Part shown: positions 34,969 to 44,352 of the stretch, one piece after another
Layout: each line of letters starts with the position of its first letter
Position numbering within the stretch: the first letter of the stretch is position 1
Assembly (NCBI GenBank): GCA_046154695.1
Contig: JBJXFI010000120.1
Span: forward strand, 1 to 54,291
Origin: DALYLB01 sp046154695
GTDB taxonomy: Bacteria; Acidobacteriota; Blastocatellia; RBC074
Reading direction: 5' to 3'
DNA length: 54,291 bases
Translations under genes and position numbers: made by a program
The notes under the pieces: generated by a model
Databases searched by the model: none
What the model was told of the DNA's origin: nothing
Seen by the model: only the letters and a program-made list of their open reading frames with translations

Positions 34969-36525
34969 TCAATAACTGTTTTCCGGAATATGAAACCTGC
35001 CGCGCAACTTCATCACCTTGTCCAGAACCATCTCCCATTCCTCATTGGTGGCGATTCTCAACGCGAGAAACGCCATAAGATACGCCGCGCCGAAAACCAG
35101 GCCGCTCGCGAGGAGCAGCCAGAGAGCCTTCATCTCGAACGGCAGCATGGCCCTTCGCGCCGCATAGGCCGCCGCCGCCGCGATGGCCGAGGCGACCGCG
35201 ATCTTGCCGATATCCTTCAGGAGCGAAAGGTCGCGCCGCTCGACCCCGAGAACCCGCGAGGATTGATAGAATGTGAGCAGGTTCTCGATGACATAGACGC
35301 CGATCACGGTTCCCACCACGTGGCGCAAATCCCCGCGCTGGATCGCCAGCCACAGGCCTCCCGCCAGAACGAAAAAGAAGGTGATGCGCATCTTCGTGAT
35401 GAACCGCCCCACCTCGATGAACGCCCGCGCGATGGAGTCGAGCGGGGTGATCGAAAACGGCAGGAGCGTCGAATAGATCAGAAAGATCGGCACGCTGGCC
35501 AGATACGCATCCGTGAAGAGCGCGACGATGAACTCCCGCCGCAGCACCACCAGCGCCCCGTAAAACGGAAAGATGATGATCGCCAGCCCCCGCATCGCGC
35601 TCGCGGTGAGGCGAATGATCTCCCGTTTGTCGCCGACGTTCTGCAGGTGGCTCACCCGGGGGATCATCACCGATGCGACCGATTCCGCCAGCATTCCCGC
35701 CAGGGGCAGTTGGAACACGCCTACCGCGTAGATCGCAAACCCCGCCTGTCCGAAATGATGCGAGACGAAATAGTTGTGCATGTCCGTCTGCAGCGTCCAG
35801 ATCAGAACGGAAATCGCATAGGGCATGGCGTAGCTCACCTGCCGCTTCAGCATCTCCCAGTCGAAACTGCGCCAAAAACCCGGAAAGCGCCCGTGCAGGT
35901 AGTGGAAGAGGATTCCCGTCTGAAGAATCCCCTGAAGCAGCGCGGCGAAGAGCAGCGATCGAACCGTGCCGAGAAAGATCGCCGCCGCCAGCAGGAGCAC
36001 GGCCTTCGTGAACTGCGCCAGAATGATGAAAAACGTCGCCCGCCTCGTCTCCTGGTTCGCGACCGCGATCAATTCGAGAAACGAAGAGAACAGCCACGTA
36101 AAGACCACGACGCTGATGAGCGGGGAGAGAGACACGATCTGCTCCCGCATCTGCGGCGCCTGGGAGGCGACCTGATCGCTGATCAGCAGATTCGCCAGCA
36201 ACTGGGGAAAAAACAGGATGACCAGCAGGGCGGCCCCCCCGATGAGGCAGTTAAAAAGCAGGATGTTGAAGATGACCGCCGGCTTCCTCTCCTTTTCCCG
36301 CGGGAGAAAGTAGAAGGCGGTCATTCCGAAGCCGAGCGGAAGCAGCGCGATTGACGTCGAGACGACGAGAAAGGCCTGCTTGTACAGCCCGAAATTGCCC
36401 TGGCTCAGCCGCCGCACCAACAACAACGGCAGGGCGATGTTCAACGCGAAGGCCATCACCTTCGCGAACAGGATCCAGGCCGCGCCCGTTGTCAGTGAAT
36501 CTGTCTTTTGCTCTTGCGATTTCAT
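34969..36525 (-). CDS. Wzx-type polysaccharide flippase
   Basis: 518 residues with about 14 hydrophobic helices, the count expected of the MATE-like polysaccharide transporters. The N-terminal LPLLLVRRLSQGNFGLYKQA is the usual family opening. A short charged tail (MVLDKVMKLRGRFHIPENS) ends it. It would flip the undecaprenyl-linked repeat unit to the periplasm for Wzy. AAAGAGTTGA stands before the ATG. The 213-base gap upstream contains one diverged arm of the inverted repeat. Confidence 0.9.
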   Translation of the reverse strand: MKSQEQKTDSLTTGAAWILFAKVMAFALNIALPLLLVRRLSQGNFGLYKQAFLVVSTSIALLPLGFGMTAFYFLPREKERKPAVIFNILLFNCLIGGAALLVILFFPQLLANLLISDQVASQAPQMREQIVSLSPLISVVVFTWLFSSFLELIAVANQETRRATFFIILAQFTKAVLLLAAAIFLGTVRSLLFAALLQGILQTGILFHYLHGRFPGFWRSFDWEMLKRQVSYAMPYAISVLIWTLQTDMHNYFVSHHFGQAGFAIYAVGVFQLPLAGMLAESVASVMIPRVSHLQNVGDKREIIRLTASAMRGLAIIIFPFYGALVVLRREFIVALFTDAYLASVPIFLIYSTLLPFSITPLDSIARAFIEVGRFITKMRITFFFVLAGGLWLAIQRGDLRHVVGTVIGVYVIENLLTFYQSSRVLGVERRDLSLLKDIGKIAVASAIAAAAAYAARRAMLPFEMKALWLLLASGLVFGAAYLMAFLALRIATNEEWEMVLDKVMKLRGRFHIPENSY

Positions 36526-36660
36526 TCAACTCTTTCAATCCTTCGCCTGGCGAAGTCGGAGGGGCGGGAATCGCGAATCGGATTCCGCCCGCGCGGGGCA
36601 GCGGCATTGAATCGGGCCGGTTTTCAAATGCTTGCGGAGAACCCGCCTCGGGGAGAGGAG

Positions 36661-36682
36661 GCGGAACGGACGGAAATAACGG
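36661..36682 (+). repeat. Single diverged arm of the 20592-20682 repeat
   Basis: GCGGAACGGACGGAAATAAC and the next two bases match most of the arm at 20592-20617. It lies between the dehydrogenase stop and the Wzx start. Only a 7-base partner (36723-36730 region) is seen, so the palindrome is decayed here. Confidence 0.5.
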
Positions 36683-36738
36683 GCCAGGGGAGTGGCGGTG
36701 CCTGTTTCAGACCGTGTCGCGCTTGTTCCGCGCCCTTC

Positions 36739-38052
36739 TCACCAGCAGATGCCCTGGTAACTCTCCCGTGCGGCCTCGGGTTCGAGCAGGCGCACGAGAT
36801 CGAGGACGATCTGCTCGTTGTTGAGCCGTTCGACCGCGCCGCGAAACTCCTCATCGCGCTTCCCGACGATGACAACCTCGGAATTTCGGAGCACCTCGGT
36901 GAGATCCTTCCGCATCAGGGAGGAGATATGGGGAATTTCGTTTTCGATGAACTCCTTGTTGGCGCCGAACAACCGGGCCAGCTCCACTTCACGGTCGTAA
37001 ATCTCCAGCTTGAGCCCCTTGCCGATCATCCGTTCGACCAGCGTCACCAGCGGGCTTTCGCGCAAATCGTCCGTGTTCGTCTTGAAGCTCAGGCCGAGCA
37101 CCCCGATCCTCTTTTTGCCGGTGCGCAGAACCATTTCGAGGGCCCGCTCGATCTGAAACTGATTGCTCGGGAGAATCGAGTTGAGCATCGGGATATTGAC
37201 ATCCATCTCCTTGGCCTTGTGACTGAGCGCGCGCAGGTCTTTCGGCAGGCACGATCCCCCGAAGGCGAACCCGGGCTTGAGATAATACGGCGAAAGGTTC
37301 AGCTTCGTGTCATGGCAGAAAACCTCCATCACGCGATGGCTGTCGACTCCCAGCGATTTCGCGATCATCCCGATCTCGTTCGCGAACGTGACCTTCAAGG
37401 CATGGAAGGTGTTGCACGCATACTTGACCATCTCGGCTTCCTTGATGCCGACCACGAGGACAGGCGCGTCGATGCCGGCATAGAGCCTGCGCAGGGGGCC
37501 CGCCGTGTCCTCGTCATCGGCCCCGATCAGCGTGAAGGGCGGATGATTGAAGTCGTGAATCGAGGCGCCCTCGCGAAGGAACTCCGGATTGATCGCCACG
37601 CCGAAATCACGCCTCGCCCGCTTGCCGGAATAGACCTCGAGCGTGGGAATGACGGTCGTGGCAATTGTGCCGGGAAGCATCGTGCTTCGGATGACGATGA
37701 TATGGTATCCGGTCTTGGAACTGAGCGCCGCTCCGATCTCCTGGCAGACGCGCTTGATGTAGCTCAGATCGAGGCTGCCATTCGGGTTGCTCGGCGTGCC
37801 GACGCAGACCAGCGAGATGTCCGTCTCCGCAATCGCCCGGGCGACATCGGTGGTCGCCCGCAGCTGCTGTTTCTGGACGGAGGCGGCGATCATCTCCTGG
37901 ACGCCGGGCTCGACCACGGGGCTGAGCCCGCTGTTGATGATCTCGACCTTCAGTGGATTTACATCGACTCCGATCACATCGTTTCCCGCGTCGGCAAAAC
38001 ATGCCGCGGAGACGCAGCCGACATACCCCAACCCAAAGATGCTCAGTTTCAT
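36739..38052 (-). CDS. algD: GDP-mannose 6-dehydrogenase (AlgD-like)
   Basis: 437 residues. The N-terminal Rossmann domain begins MKLSIFGLGYVGCVSAACFA, and the catalytic motif GFAFGGSCLPKDLRAL carries Cys268, the same number and context as in Pseudomonas AlgD. LSFKTNTDDLRESPLVTL and the final QGICW also match AlgD closely. It oxidises GDP-mannose twice with NAD to give GDP-mannuronate, so the polymer probably contains mannuronic acid. I distinguish it from UDP-glucose dehydrogenases, which have a different loop around the Cys. CAGGAG about 9 bases before ATG 38052 sets the start. Alginate-specific alg genes such as alg8 and alg44 are absent. Confidence 0.9.
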   Translation of the reverse strand: MKLSIFGLGYVGCVSAACFADAGNDVIGVDVNPLKVEIINSGLSPVVEPGVQEMIAASVQKQQLRATTDVARAIAETDISLVCVGTPSNPNGSLDLSYIKRVCQEIGAALSSKTGYHIIVIRSTMLPGTIATTVIPTLEVYSGKRARRDFGVAINPEFLREGASIHDFNHPPFTLIGADDEDTAGPLRRLYAGIDAPVLVVGIKEAEMVKYACNTFHALKVTFANEIGMIAKSLGVDSHRVMEVFCHDTKLNLSPYYLKPGFAFGGSCLPKDLRALSHKAKEMDVNIPMLNSILPSNQFQIERALEMVLRTGKKRIGVLGLSFKTNTDDLRESPLVTLVERMIGKGLKLEIYDREVELARLFGANKEFIENEIPHISSLMRKDLTEVLRNSEVVIVGKRDEEFRGAVERLNNEQIVLDLVRLLEPEAARESYQGICW

Positions 38053-38139
38053 GTGTTCAACTCCTGATAAATGACGATTTTTATGATCTCGAAGCGCTTC
38101 AGCCATTTCCGTCGGGCTCCGGTGGGCCCTATGGATGAA

Positions 38140-39294
38140 TCAGTCGCCTGCGGAAAACGGGGAGGCTGTTCGATGAAGGCCCGAACCTCGCGCGTTTCCC
38201 GGCGCGTGTTGACTGAAATTGAGAAGCGTCTGGACAATCCGATCCGCCGCATGACCGTCCCAAAGCTCCGGGCGTCGGCCGTTGGAGGCGTCCTGCCCAC
38301 GCAGAATCCTTCCGGCGGCGGCGAGAATCCGCTGCGGGGACCGGCCGACGAGGCGATTGGTGCCTTCCTGGATCGTGATCGGCCGCTCGGTGTTGTCACG
38401 GAGCGTCAGGCACGGAATGCCCAGGGCGGTCGTCTCTTCCTGCAGGCCTCCTGAATCGGTGAGGACCATTCGCGAATTGCTCCACAATTTGAGGAAGTCC
38501 CGGTAGCCCAGAGGCTCGATCAGGGTCAAGCCCGCGGGGAGTTCGATCCCGAACTCCTCGATGCGTGCCTGGGTTCTCGGGTGGGTGGGGATGATGACGG
38601 GCAACTCTCGGGCAATCTCCCCGAGCGCGGAGAGGAGGCCGCGAAGGACCTCCGGGTCGTCTACATTCGCCGGCCGGTGCAGGGTGGCCACGGCGAAGCC
38701 GCAGGGCTCAAGCGGGAAAGTATCGAGGATCGGCGATGTCTTGGCAAGCTCGAAATGCCGGACAAGGGTGTCGATCATCACATTTCCCACGCGAACGATG
38801 CGATGAGGCTCGATCCCCTCGCGCAGCAGGTTCAAATCCGCGTCGGCGCTCGGCGTCAAAAGCAGGTCCGAGATCCGATCCGTCAGCACGCGGTTGATCT
38901 CTTCCGGCATTGCGCGGTCGAAGCTTCGCAGGCCGGATTCGACATGCGCCACCCGGATGCCCCGTTTGGCGGCGACCAGCGCGCACGCGAGCGTGGAATT
39001 GACGTCCCCGACGACGACCACCCAGTCCGGCGCGTGCCGGTCGAGCACCGGCTCGAATGCCAGCATCACGCGGGCCGTCTGCTCCGCGTGCGATCCGCCG
39101 CGGACGTCGAGGTTCAGATCGGGCGCCGGCATCTCCAGATCGCGGAAGAAGGCCCCGGACAACGCCTCGTCGTAGTGCTGCCCCGTGTGGACCAGCACCT
39201 GGGTGATCTTCACCCGGCGCTTGTTCATCGCTCCGATGATCGGAGCCATCTTCATGAAATTCGGGCGAGCGCCCACGATGTTTACGACTTTCAT
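38140..39294 (-). CDS. wecB: UDP-N-acetylglucosamine 2-epimerase (non-hydrolysing)
   Basis: 384 residues of the WecB family. MKVVNIVGARPNFMKMAPI opens the protein; HTGQHYDEALS, HVESGLRSFDRAMPEEINR (conserved Glu and Arg) and LTDSGGLQEET are all present. The reaction is UDP-GlcNAc to UDP-ManNAc and back. No UDP-ManNAc dehydrogenase is seen, so ManNAc itself, or the product of a gene elsewhere, may enter the polymer. ATG 39294 lies 7 bases after the heparinase stop. The last 30 residues are Gly/Ser-rich and variable. Confidence 0.92.
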   Translation of the reverse strand: MKVVNIVGARPNFMKMAPIIGAMNKRRVKITQVLVHTGQHYDEALSGAFFRDLEMPAPDLNLDVRGGSHAEQTARVMLAFEPVLDRHAPDWVVVVGDVNSTLACALVAAKRGIRVAHVESGLRSFDRAMPEEINRVLTDRISDLLLTPSADADLNLLREGIEPHRIVRVGNVMIDTLVRHFELAKTSPILDTFPLEPCGFAVATLHRPANVDDPEVLRGLLSALGEIARELPVIIPTHPRTQARIEEFGIELPAGLTLIEPLGYRDFLKLWSNSRMVLTDSGGLQEETTALGIPCLTLRDNTERPITIQEGTNRLVGRSPQRILAAAGRILRGQDASNGRRPELWDGHAADRIVQTLLNFSQHAPGNARGSGLHRTASPFSAGD

Positions 39295-39301
39295 TATTTC
39301 T

Positions 39302-41437
39302 TTACGACTCGGACCGCGCGATGGGGGCGCCCGACGAACGTATTCCCGGCTCCGTGGATGGATGGCCCGTGATGACGGCCGTGATGTCGGCCGGGCCATT
39401 CGAGGAGGCCTCGAAGACGGCGACCGGAGCCTCGACGCGCCGGCCGTAGCAGGTCGAAACCCAGCCCGTGTCGATTCGCGTCCGGCCTCCCGCGGCGCCT
39501 TTTCCGTCGGAGAAGATATTGATCACCAGATTGCCGCCGTCCGGGCTTCGCGCTTCGACCCGATTGCCGATCGCGATCGCCTCGCACCCGGGGGCAAAAT
39601 GAAAGTAAACGGCGTATTGATGCGGCGCCTCGGCGGCGAAGCGGTCGCTGACGATCACCGCCGCCCGCTTGCGGAGCATGATCACCGATCGGGTGTGCTC
39701 CACGGGGTCGGCCAGCCGCTGGTAGCCATCGGTCGAGCCGGTGAACACGACGTGGTCTCCCCGATCCTCGAATGCGAGCCGCGAGCAGTCGGCCATCGTT
39801 TCCCAGGCGAACGCGCCCGCGATCACGGACTGGTTCTCGCCGTCGACCGTCGCGGTGTTGTGCGCCCGCGTCGAGCGGAACCAGTCCCGCATCTCCGGGT
39901 CGGCGCCATAGACGAAGGTCGCCGGGTCCACCAGCCATGTCGTTCCGTTCAACGCCAGCTCGATCGCCAGCCCATCCGCGTGCGCATGGCCCGGCCCCCC
40001 GAGCTCCGAGCCCAGCGGGCCGCCGTCGATGAGGCAGAAGGAGGCGTCCTCCTCCCACCCGTCGCGCATAACGTAGAAACCGCTCGGCTCGAATGCCCGC
40101 GAGAGTTCCCGCGGCGCCTCGGCCTGCACCCGGTCGTGGCATTGGACCGCTTCGGGGCCCAGCAGCCACAGCAATTCGGCGGGGGCGCCGCCCGCGATTC
40201 GCTTGAAATCGCCGCGCTTGAAGATCGCGGCCCCCATCGCGAGCGTGTCGCGGAAATCGTTCGACGCGCGGGGCGCGAACTTGATCAGGCGCCCGCCGTC
40301 GTCGTCGCTCAGCAGGGGCCACGTCCCGTCCGGCCGCGAAATCCACATCAGGTGAAGCTGGAGCGCCTCCAGCTTCTGCCAGAGCATCTGCTCGTCCTCG
40401 CGGGCGATCGCCACATTATTGGCGCGTATCAGGGCGAAGAGGTGCGTGTAAAAATCGGTCGTGTAGCGATGGTAATAGGATGCCTGCTCGAAATAGACGC
40501 CGTCCTCGCGGACATGCCGCGGCAATTGCTCGAGCAGGATTTGTAGGCCGAGCTTGCGCCACGCCTCGGCGCGCCGAAACTCGGGGAAGGCCACGCCCAG
40601 ATAGAACAGGCCGAGGGCCTCGCCGGTCAGATGGGTGTTGGGGCTGAAATAGCGGGAAAGGTACTTCTCGATGTGGCAGCCATGCTCGATCAGGGATTTG
40701 AAAATTCTCGCCAGCGCCCCCGGAGAGAGTTCGCGCGAGCCGGCGCACAGATGAATCGCCCATACCCAGGCGATCGCCCGAAACGAAACGTCGAGGCTGG
40801 CCGCCCAACCGATTCCCATTCCCGACGGATTCGCGTCGATCCAGGAGAGCGCCTGCGTCACGAACTGTTCGGCATGGCGATGGTCGTCGGTCAGCCAATA
40901 CGCCTGGCCGAAGGTGACGAAATGGGCCGTCCGCTGGACCTCCCAGAAGACCTTCAGGTCCCCGGCGCCGATCGGTTTGACCGAGTCGATCCTGCTCCAG
41001 TGAACCATCGGCGCGCGCGCCCCGCTCGTCGGGTCGATGTGCCAGTCGATCGGATCGCCGAAATCGAGGTCCGTGTAACCGAGCAGATCCAATCTTCCCC
41101 GCGCGGCCTTCCCGGCCGTTGCGAGAATCGCGTCCCGTTCCTCCGGGAACCGCTTGTTCATCATCTCGACGACCCGTCGCCGCTCGGCGAGGTGCGGGAG
41201 GAAGAGGCCGTTTCCCCCGCGCAAACGCTCGCGCAGAAATTCGACCGTCCCCTCGCCCGAACCGTTGCGGGCCTTCGGCAGGAATTCCCGGTAGAGAGCT
41301 TCATCACTCATCTCTCCCGCGGTCGGAATGAAGAGACGATCGACCCGTTTGATAAACTCCTGCCGCGAGCGGCCGGCCATCTCCGAAACACTCATCCCCC
41401 GCAGTTTATTCAGCTTTGTGATATTGAAGCTCGTCAT
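39302..41437 (-). CDS. Heparinase II/III-family lyase
   Basis: 711 residues. The alpha/alpha-toroid domain (about 60-380) contains the active-site stretch EDGVYFEQASYYHRYTTDFY with Tyr and His candidates. The C-terminal beta-sheet domain (PF07940) has GGPGHAHADGLAIELALNG and RSTRAHNTATVDGENQ. Relatives cleave uronic-acid-containing glycans by beta-elimination. No signal peptide is visible at the N-terminus (MTSFNITKLNKLRG), which is common for copies inside EPS loci, so its site of action is unclear. It may control chain length or release faulty chains. It fits a mannuronate-containing polymer. Confidence 0.88.
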   Translation of the reverse strand: MTSFNITKLNKLRGMSVSEMAGRSRQEFIKRVDRLFIPTAGEMSDEALYREFLPKARNGSGEGTVEFLRERLRGGNGLFLPHLAERRRVVEMMNKRFPEERDAILATAGKAARGRLDLLGYTDLDFGDPIDWHIDPTSGARAPMVHWSRIDSVKPIGAGDLKVFWEVQRTAHFVTFGQAYWLTDDHRHAEQFVTQALSWIDANPSGMGIGWAASLDVSFRAIAWVWAIHLCAGSRELSPGALARIFKSLIEHGCHIEKYLSRYFSPNTHLTGEALGLFYLGVAFPEFRRAEAWRKLGLQILLEQLPRHVREDGVYFEQASYYHRYTTDFYTHLFALIRANNVAIAREDEQMLWQKLEALQLHLMWISRPDGTWPLLSDDDGGRLIKFAPRASNDFRDTLAMGAAIFKRGDFKRIAGGAPAELLWLLGPEAVQCHDRVQAEAPRELSRAFEPSGFYVMRDGWEEDASFCLIDGGPLGSELGGPGHAHADGLAIELALNGTTWLVDPATFVYGADPEMRDWFRSTRAHNTATVDGENQSVIAGAFAWETMADCSRLAFEDRGDHVVFTGSTDGYQRLADPVEHTRSVIMLRKRAAVIVSDRFAAEAPHQYAVYFHFAPGCEAIAIGNRVEARSPDGGNLVINIFSDGKGAAGGRTRIDTGWVSTCYGRRVEAPVAVFEASSNGPADITAVITGHPSTEPGIRSSGAPIARSES

Positions 41438-41479
41438 CGTTCGAACCAGGAAGACGGATTCGCCTGAAATCCTCCCGTC

Positions 41480-42709
41480 TTACAGCGTGTGGGCCTCGGA
41501 GAACCCCTCCGGATTCGGCGTTCTCGATTGCGCCCGGGGCTCTCTCGACGGCTCCCACACGACATGGGATTGCCCCCGGATGAATTTGAAAAATGCGTTC
41601 ACCGTCGCCAGATTGAGAATCGTGAAGTAATAGGGAATCGCCACGACTCCCATCCGGATCTTGAAACGATCGCCGACCCAGCCGATCATCGCCGCCGCGT
41701 AAAAGCCCGCGTGCGCAATGAAGAGATATTTGAACAGATCGCTGCCGTTCGCGGCGAACCAGTTCGCGACGAACGCGACGGCCAGCATCACCGGCACCAG
41801 GTACCGCATCAGTTTATGACAAATCAATTGAAACGCGAACGAGCCATGCGCCGGAAGGGACAGGACCTCGCGGTATCTGTGCAGAACCCGCATCGTCTGC
41901 TCGATGACGCGCACCCGCATCCGCCATTCGTCCTGGCGCCGGTGATTCGTGTCCTCCATCGAAATCGCCTCCGGCTCATAGACCGTCCGAAGCCCCTGCA
42001 GATGGATCTCGGTCGCGATCACGAAGTCGTCGATCATATCGCTCGCCAGTTTCGCCTGGCAGCTGCGCCGGACCGCGTACAGGCAGCCGCTCACGCCGAT
42101 CAGGGAGCCGAAATTGCTCTCGCACTGCTTCAGGAACTTTTCGTAGTCCCAGTAGGAGCGGCAGCCCTTGCCGACGGCGGACGACTGGCCGTCGACATAG
42201 ATCAACTGCCCGCCCACGCACCCGACGGTCGGATCGGCGAAGTTGCGGACGATCTTATGAATGACATCGGGCTCATACATCGTCGTCGCGTCGGAGAAGA
42301 CGAGTATCTCTCCCGAGGAGGCGTTCACCGCGCAATACTGGGTGCGGGTTTTGCCCTGGCGCACCTCCTGCCGGTGCAGAAGGACGCCGCTTCCCGCGAA
42401 ACCGCGGACGATCTCGTCCGTGCGATCGGTCGAGGCGTCGGAGGCGACGATGATCTCCAGCTTCTCGTCCGGATAATCGAGGAGAAGGGCGTTTTCCAGC
42501 TTCCTCGCGATCGACTCCTCTTCATTGCGCGCGGCGATGATCATCGATACGCGGGGAAGGATCATCGCGCGCCGCACCGGCTGCTTGAACAGGCGGCTCA
42601 GTAGAAAGATCAACGCGGGATAGCCGACATAGACAAATCCGATCGATGCGATGGCGAATAAGAAGACGATCTGGGCGATCAGTGTCCACTGGAACGGGGG
42701 AAGCGACAT
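41480..42709 (-). CDS. Membrane glycosyltransferase family 2 (processive type)
   Basis: 409 residues. One N-terminal helix (about 10-35) precedes a GT2 domain with SMIIAARNEEESIARKLE, VASDASTDRTDEIV, FSDATTMYEPDVI, and a region corresponding to QxxRW (RRQDEWRMRVRVIEQ). Two or three helices follow at 295-370. This build resembles poly-N-acetylglucosamine synthase-like enzymes. The acidic motif DAS is followed by no clear DxD. GGAGGTAAGAC directly before ATG 42709 is a strong ribosome site. It may build a chain from UDP sugars or act as one of the repeat-unit transferases. Confidence 0.85.
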   Translation of the reverse strand: MSLPPFQWTLIAQIVFLFAIASIGFVYVGYPALIFLLSRLFKQPVRRAMILPRVSMIIAARNEEESIARKLENALLLDYPDEKLEIIVASDASTDRTDEIVRGFAGSGVLLHRQEVRQGKTRTQYCAVNASSGEILVFSDATTMYEPDVIHKIVRNFADPTVGCVGGQLIYVDGQSSAVGKGCRSYWDYEKFLKQCESNFGSLIGVSGCLYAVRRSCQAKLASDMIDDFVIATEIHLQGLRTVYEPEAISMEDTNHRRQDEWRMRVRVIEQTMRVLHRYREVLSLPAHGSFAFQLICHKLMRYLVPVMLAVAFVANWFAANGSDLFKYLFIAHAGFYAAAMIGWVGDRFKIRMGVVAIPYYFTILNLATVNAFFKFIRGQSHVVWEPSREPRAQSRTPNPEGFSEAHTL

Positions 42710-42802
42710 GTCTTACCTCCAAAGATTATTGCCAAACGGGAACCCCGGCAGCGAAAATACCGGCTCCCCCCGCGCAGGCGCCGGGAGGCGAGGCTCGCGA
42801 AA

Positions 42803-43861
42803 TCAACGGTTCTGATTCACGCCATACATGGCCGGATAGGATTCGGACGCCGTTGATCGACTGATGAGGTTTCGCGCTTTGTTCTTCAACTGTTCAAAGC
42901 CGCATGTGCTTTGAAGAAAATGAGCGAGATCGCGCTCCGTATGGATGCGATGGAGCCGGAGAGGGTCATCCCCCCTTTTGTTCAGACCGCTCACGGTTGT
43001 CACCGCGATCCGATACCCCGCTCGCGCGACCTCGCGTTGCACCCGATCGTCGTTGTCTCCGTTCGGGTAACAAAATTGCTCGACCCGCCGGCCCAGGACC
43101 TCCTCCAGCCGCAGGCGGGATTCGTGCAGCTCTCGCCGCAACTGCTCGTCGTTGATGTTGGTCAGGATCGGATGGGTTCTCGTGTGCGATCCGATCTCGA
43201 CCCCGTTTCGGTCCATCTCCCGGGCCTGATCCCAGGTGATCGAGCGCAGATCCTCGGGGGGCGATTGGGGCAGCGGCACGCCCAGGGTGACCGCGAGTCG
43301 ATCGAGCGCGCTCTCCTTCGCCTCTTCCGGAAGCTTTTTGAGGAGCCCGTTCAACCGCAGCGCCGTGCGGCGCCGGGAGGCGTCATCCCCGAGCTCGAGC
43401 CACGACTCCTGATCGCCGATCCGGGTCGTCAACCACTGCGAACTGGCGCGCGTGCAGAGGTAGCGCGCCTTATCCGTCCATATCCAACAGTGTCGATCCG
43501 CAAATTCCGTTACAACGAACACGGTCGCGGGAAGGTTGCGGCGCCGCAGCAGGGGATAGGCGATCTCGTACGAATCGCGATAGCCGTCGTCGATCGTGAT
43601 GGCGGCCATCCCTTTTCCCGCTCGCGCCCGCGGCGCGGGGGAATTCATCTCCGCCACCAGCTGCCCGAGCGGCAAGACCTGATAATGCGCCGCCAGATAA
43701 TCCAGCTGCTCCGCGAAGGCGGAGGACGAAGTCCGGTCCTCCTCCTCGCCGTCGGAGAATCGATGATAGGTCAGGATGAGAGGCTGGCGACGGTGCGCAA
43801 CCCGCAGCAGATCGAACCACCCCGTCGCCCGCATCACATTGAGAAGGACTTCTTTGACCAC
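42803..43861 (-). CDS. Polysaccharide deacetylase (NodB-type)
   Basis: 352 residues. TIDDGYRDS (Asp91-Asp92) and IGSHTRTHPI provide the metal-binding residues; QFCYPNGDNDDR is the later motif. It is a paralogue of 2640-3638, sharing the YHRF opening and the C-terminal FLQSTCGFEQLKNKARN. The start is GTG 43861, with GGAG about 9 bases upstream located within the last codons of the HTH gene, so translation is probably coupled. Likely substrate: an N-acetyl group of the EPS repeat unit. Confidence 0.88.
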   Translation of the reverse strand: MVKEVLLNVMRATGWFDLLRVAHRRQPLILTYHRFSDGEEEDRTSSSAFAEQLDYLAAHYQVLPLGQLVAEMNSPAPRARAGKGMAAITIDDGYRDSYEIAYPLLRRRNLPATVFVVTEFADRHCWIWTDKARYLCTRASSQWLTTRIGDQESWLELGDDASRRRTALRLNGLLKKLPEEAKESALDRLAVTLGVPLPQSPPEDLRSITWDQAREMDRNGVEIGSHTRTHPILTNINDEQLRRELHESRLRLEEVLGRRVEQFCYPNGDNDDRVQREVARAGYRIAVTTVSGLNKRGDDPLRLHRIHTERDLAHFLQSTCGFEQLKNKARNLISRSTASESYPAMYGVNQNR

Positions 43862-43866
43862 CTTGC

Positions 43867-44352
43867 TTACTCCATCCCGCCCAGGTTTCCCGCGGAACCG
43901 TTGAAATGGCCGGTGATGTGGTCCGAGATCCCGTCGGGATTGGGCCAGCGCCGGCGGCGCGGCTTATTCGCCTCGGTGAGCGGCCGGACCGCGGCCTCGT
44001 TGAGAATTCGCTGCGCCCTGGCCGCGACCTCGGGCTCTTCCAGGCTCAGCCCGTCTCCCACCAGCTCGGAAAACTCTCCGGCGTAGGATTTGATCACCAG
44101 ATCGTGCATATCCATCCGATCCAGCAGATTGAAGATCTTCCTGGGCGGAACCGACAGGCCGACAGCGAGCTTGAGCACGCTCTCCAGGCTCAGGCTCGTG
44201 ACGACGGAGTTTTGGATCTTGGAGAGCAGACCCTGATCGAACATGCTGAGCCGGCAGAAATCGGACTGCTTGATCTCCAGCTCGGCCAGCCGTTCACGAA
44301 CAAAATTTGCGAGCGGTGTAGGGGCGATCGTTCGCGTCTGTGTTGCCATCAT
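43867..44352 (-). CDS. XRE-like helix-turn-helix protein within the EPS operon
   Basis: 161 residues. Residues of about 14-79 form a Cro/C1-type HTH: LANFVRERLAELEIKQSDFC, then a recognition-helix region DQGLLSKIQNSVV, then SLESVLKLAVGLSVPPRKIF. The C-terminal 80 residues are charged with no known domain (RRRRWPNPDG). It is probably a DNA-binding regulator of the locus. GAGAGGA stands about 11 bases before the paired ATGs. It sits between the export gene and a deacetylase gene, all in one direction, so autoregulation of the downstream part is possible. The 180-base gap upstream carries a short GTCTA/TAGAC inverted pair near 44490. Confidence 0.7.
   Translation of the reverse strand: MMATQTRTIAPTPLANFVRERLAELEIKQSDFCRLSMFDQGLLSKIQNSVVTSLSLESVLKLAVGLSVPPRKIFNLLDRMDMHDLVIKSYAGEFSELVGDGLSLEEPEVAARAQRILNEAAVRPLTEANKPRRRRWPNPDGISDHITGHFNGSAGNLGGME

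Noticed and set aside
34930..36354. 474-residue + strand open frame
   Set aside because: Antisense to Wzx; the translation is almost wholly charged residues, as expected opposite a membrane protein.
36739..38052. UDP-glucose or UDP-ManNAc dehydrogenase
   Set aside because: The Cys268 context FAFGGSCLPKD and the C-terminal GICW match GDP-mannose dehydrogenase, not the UDP-sugar enzymes.
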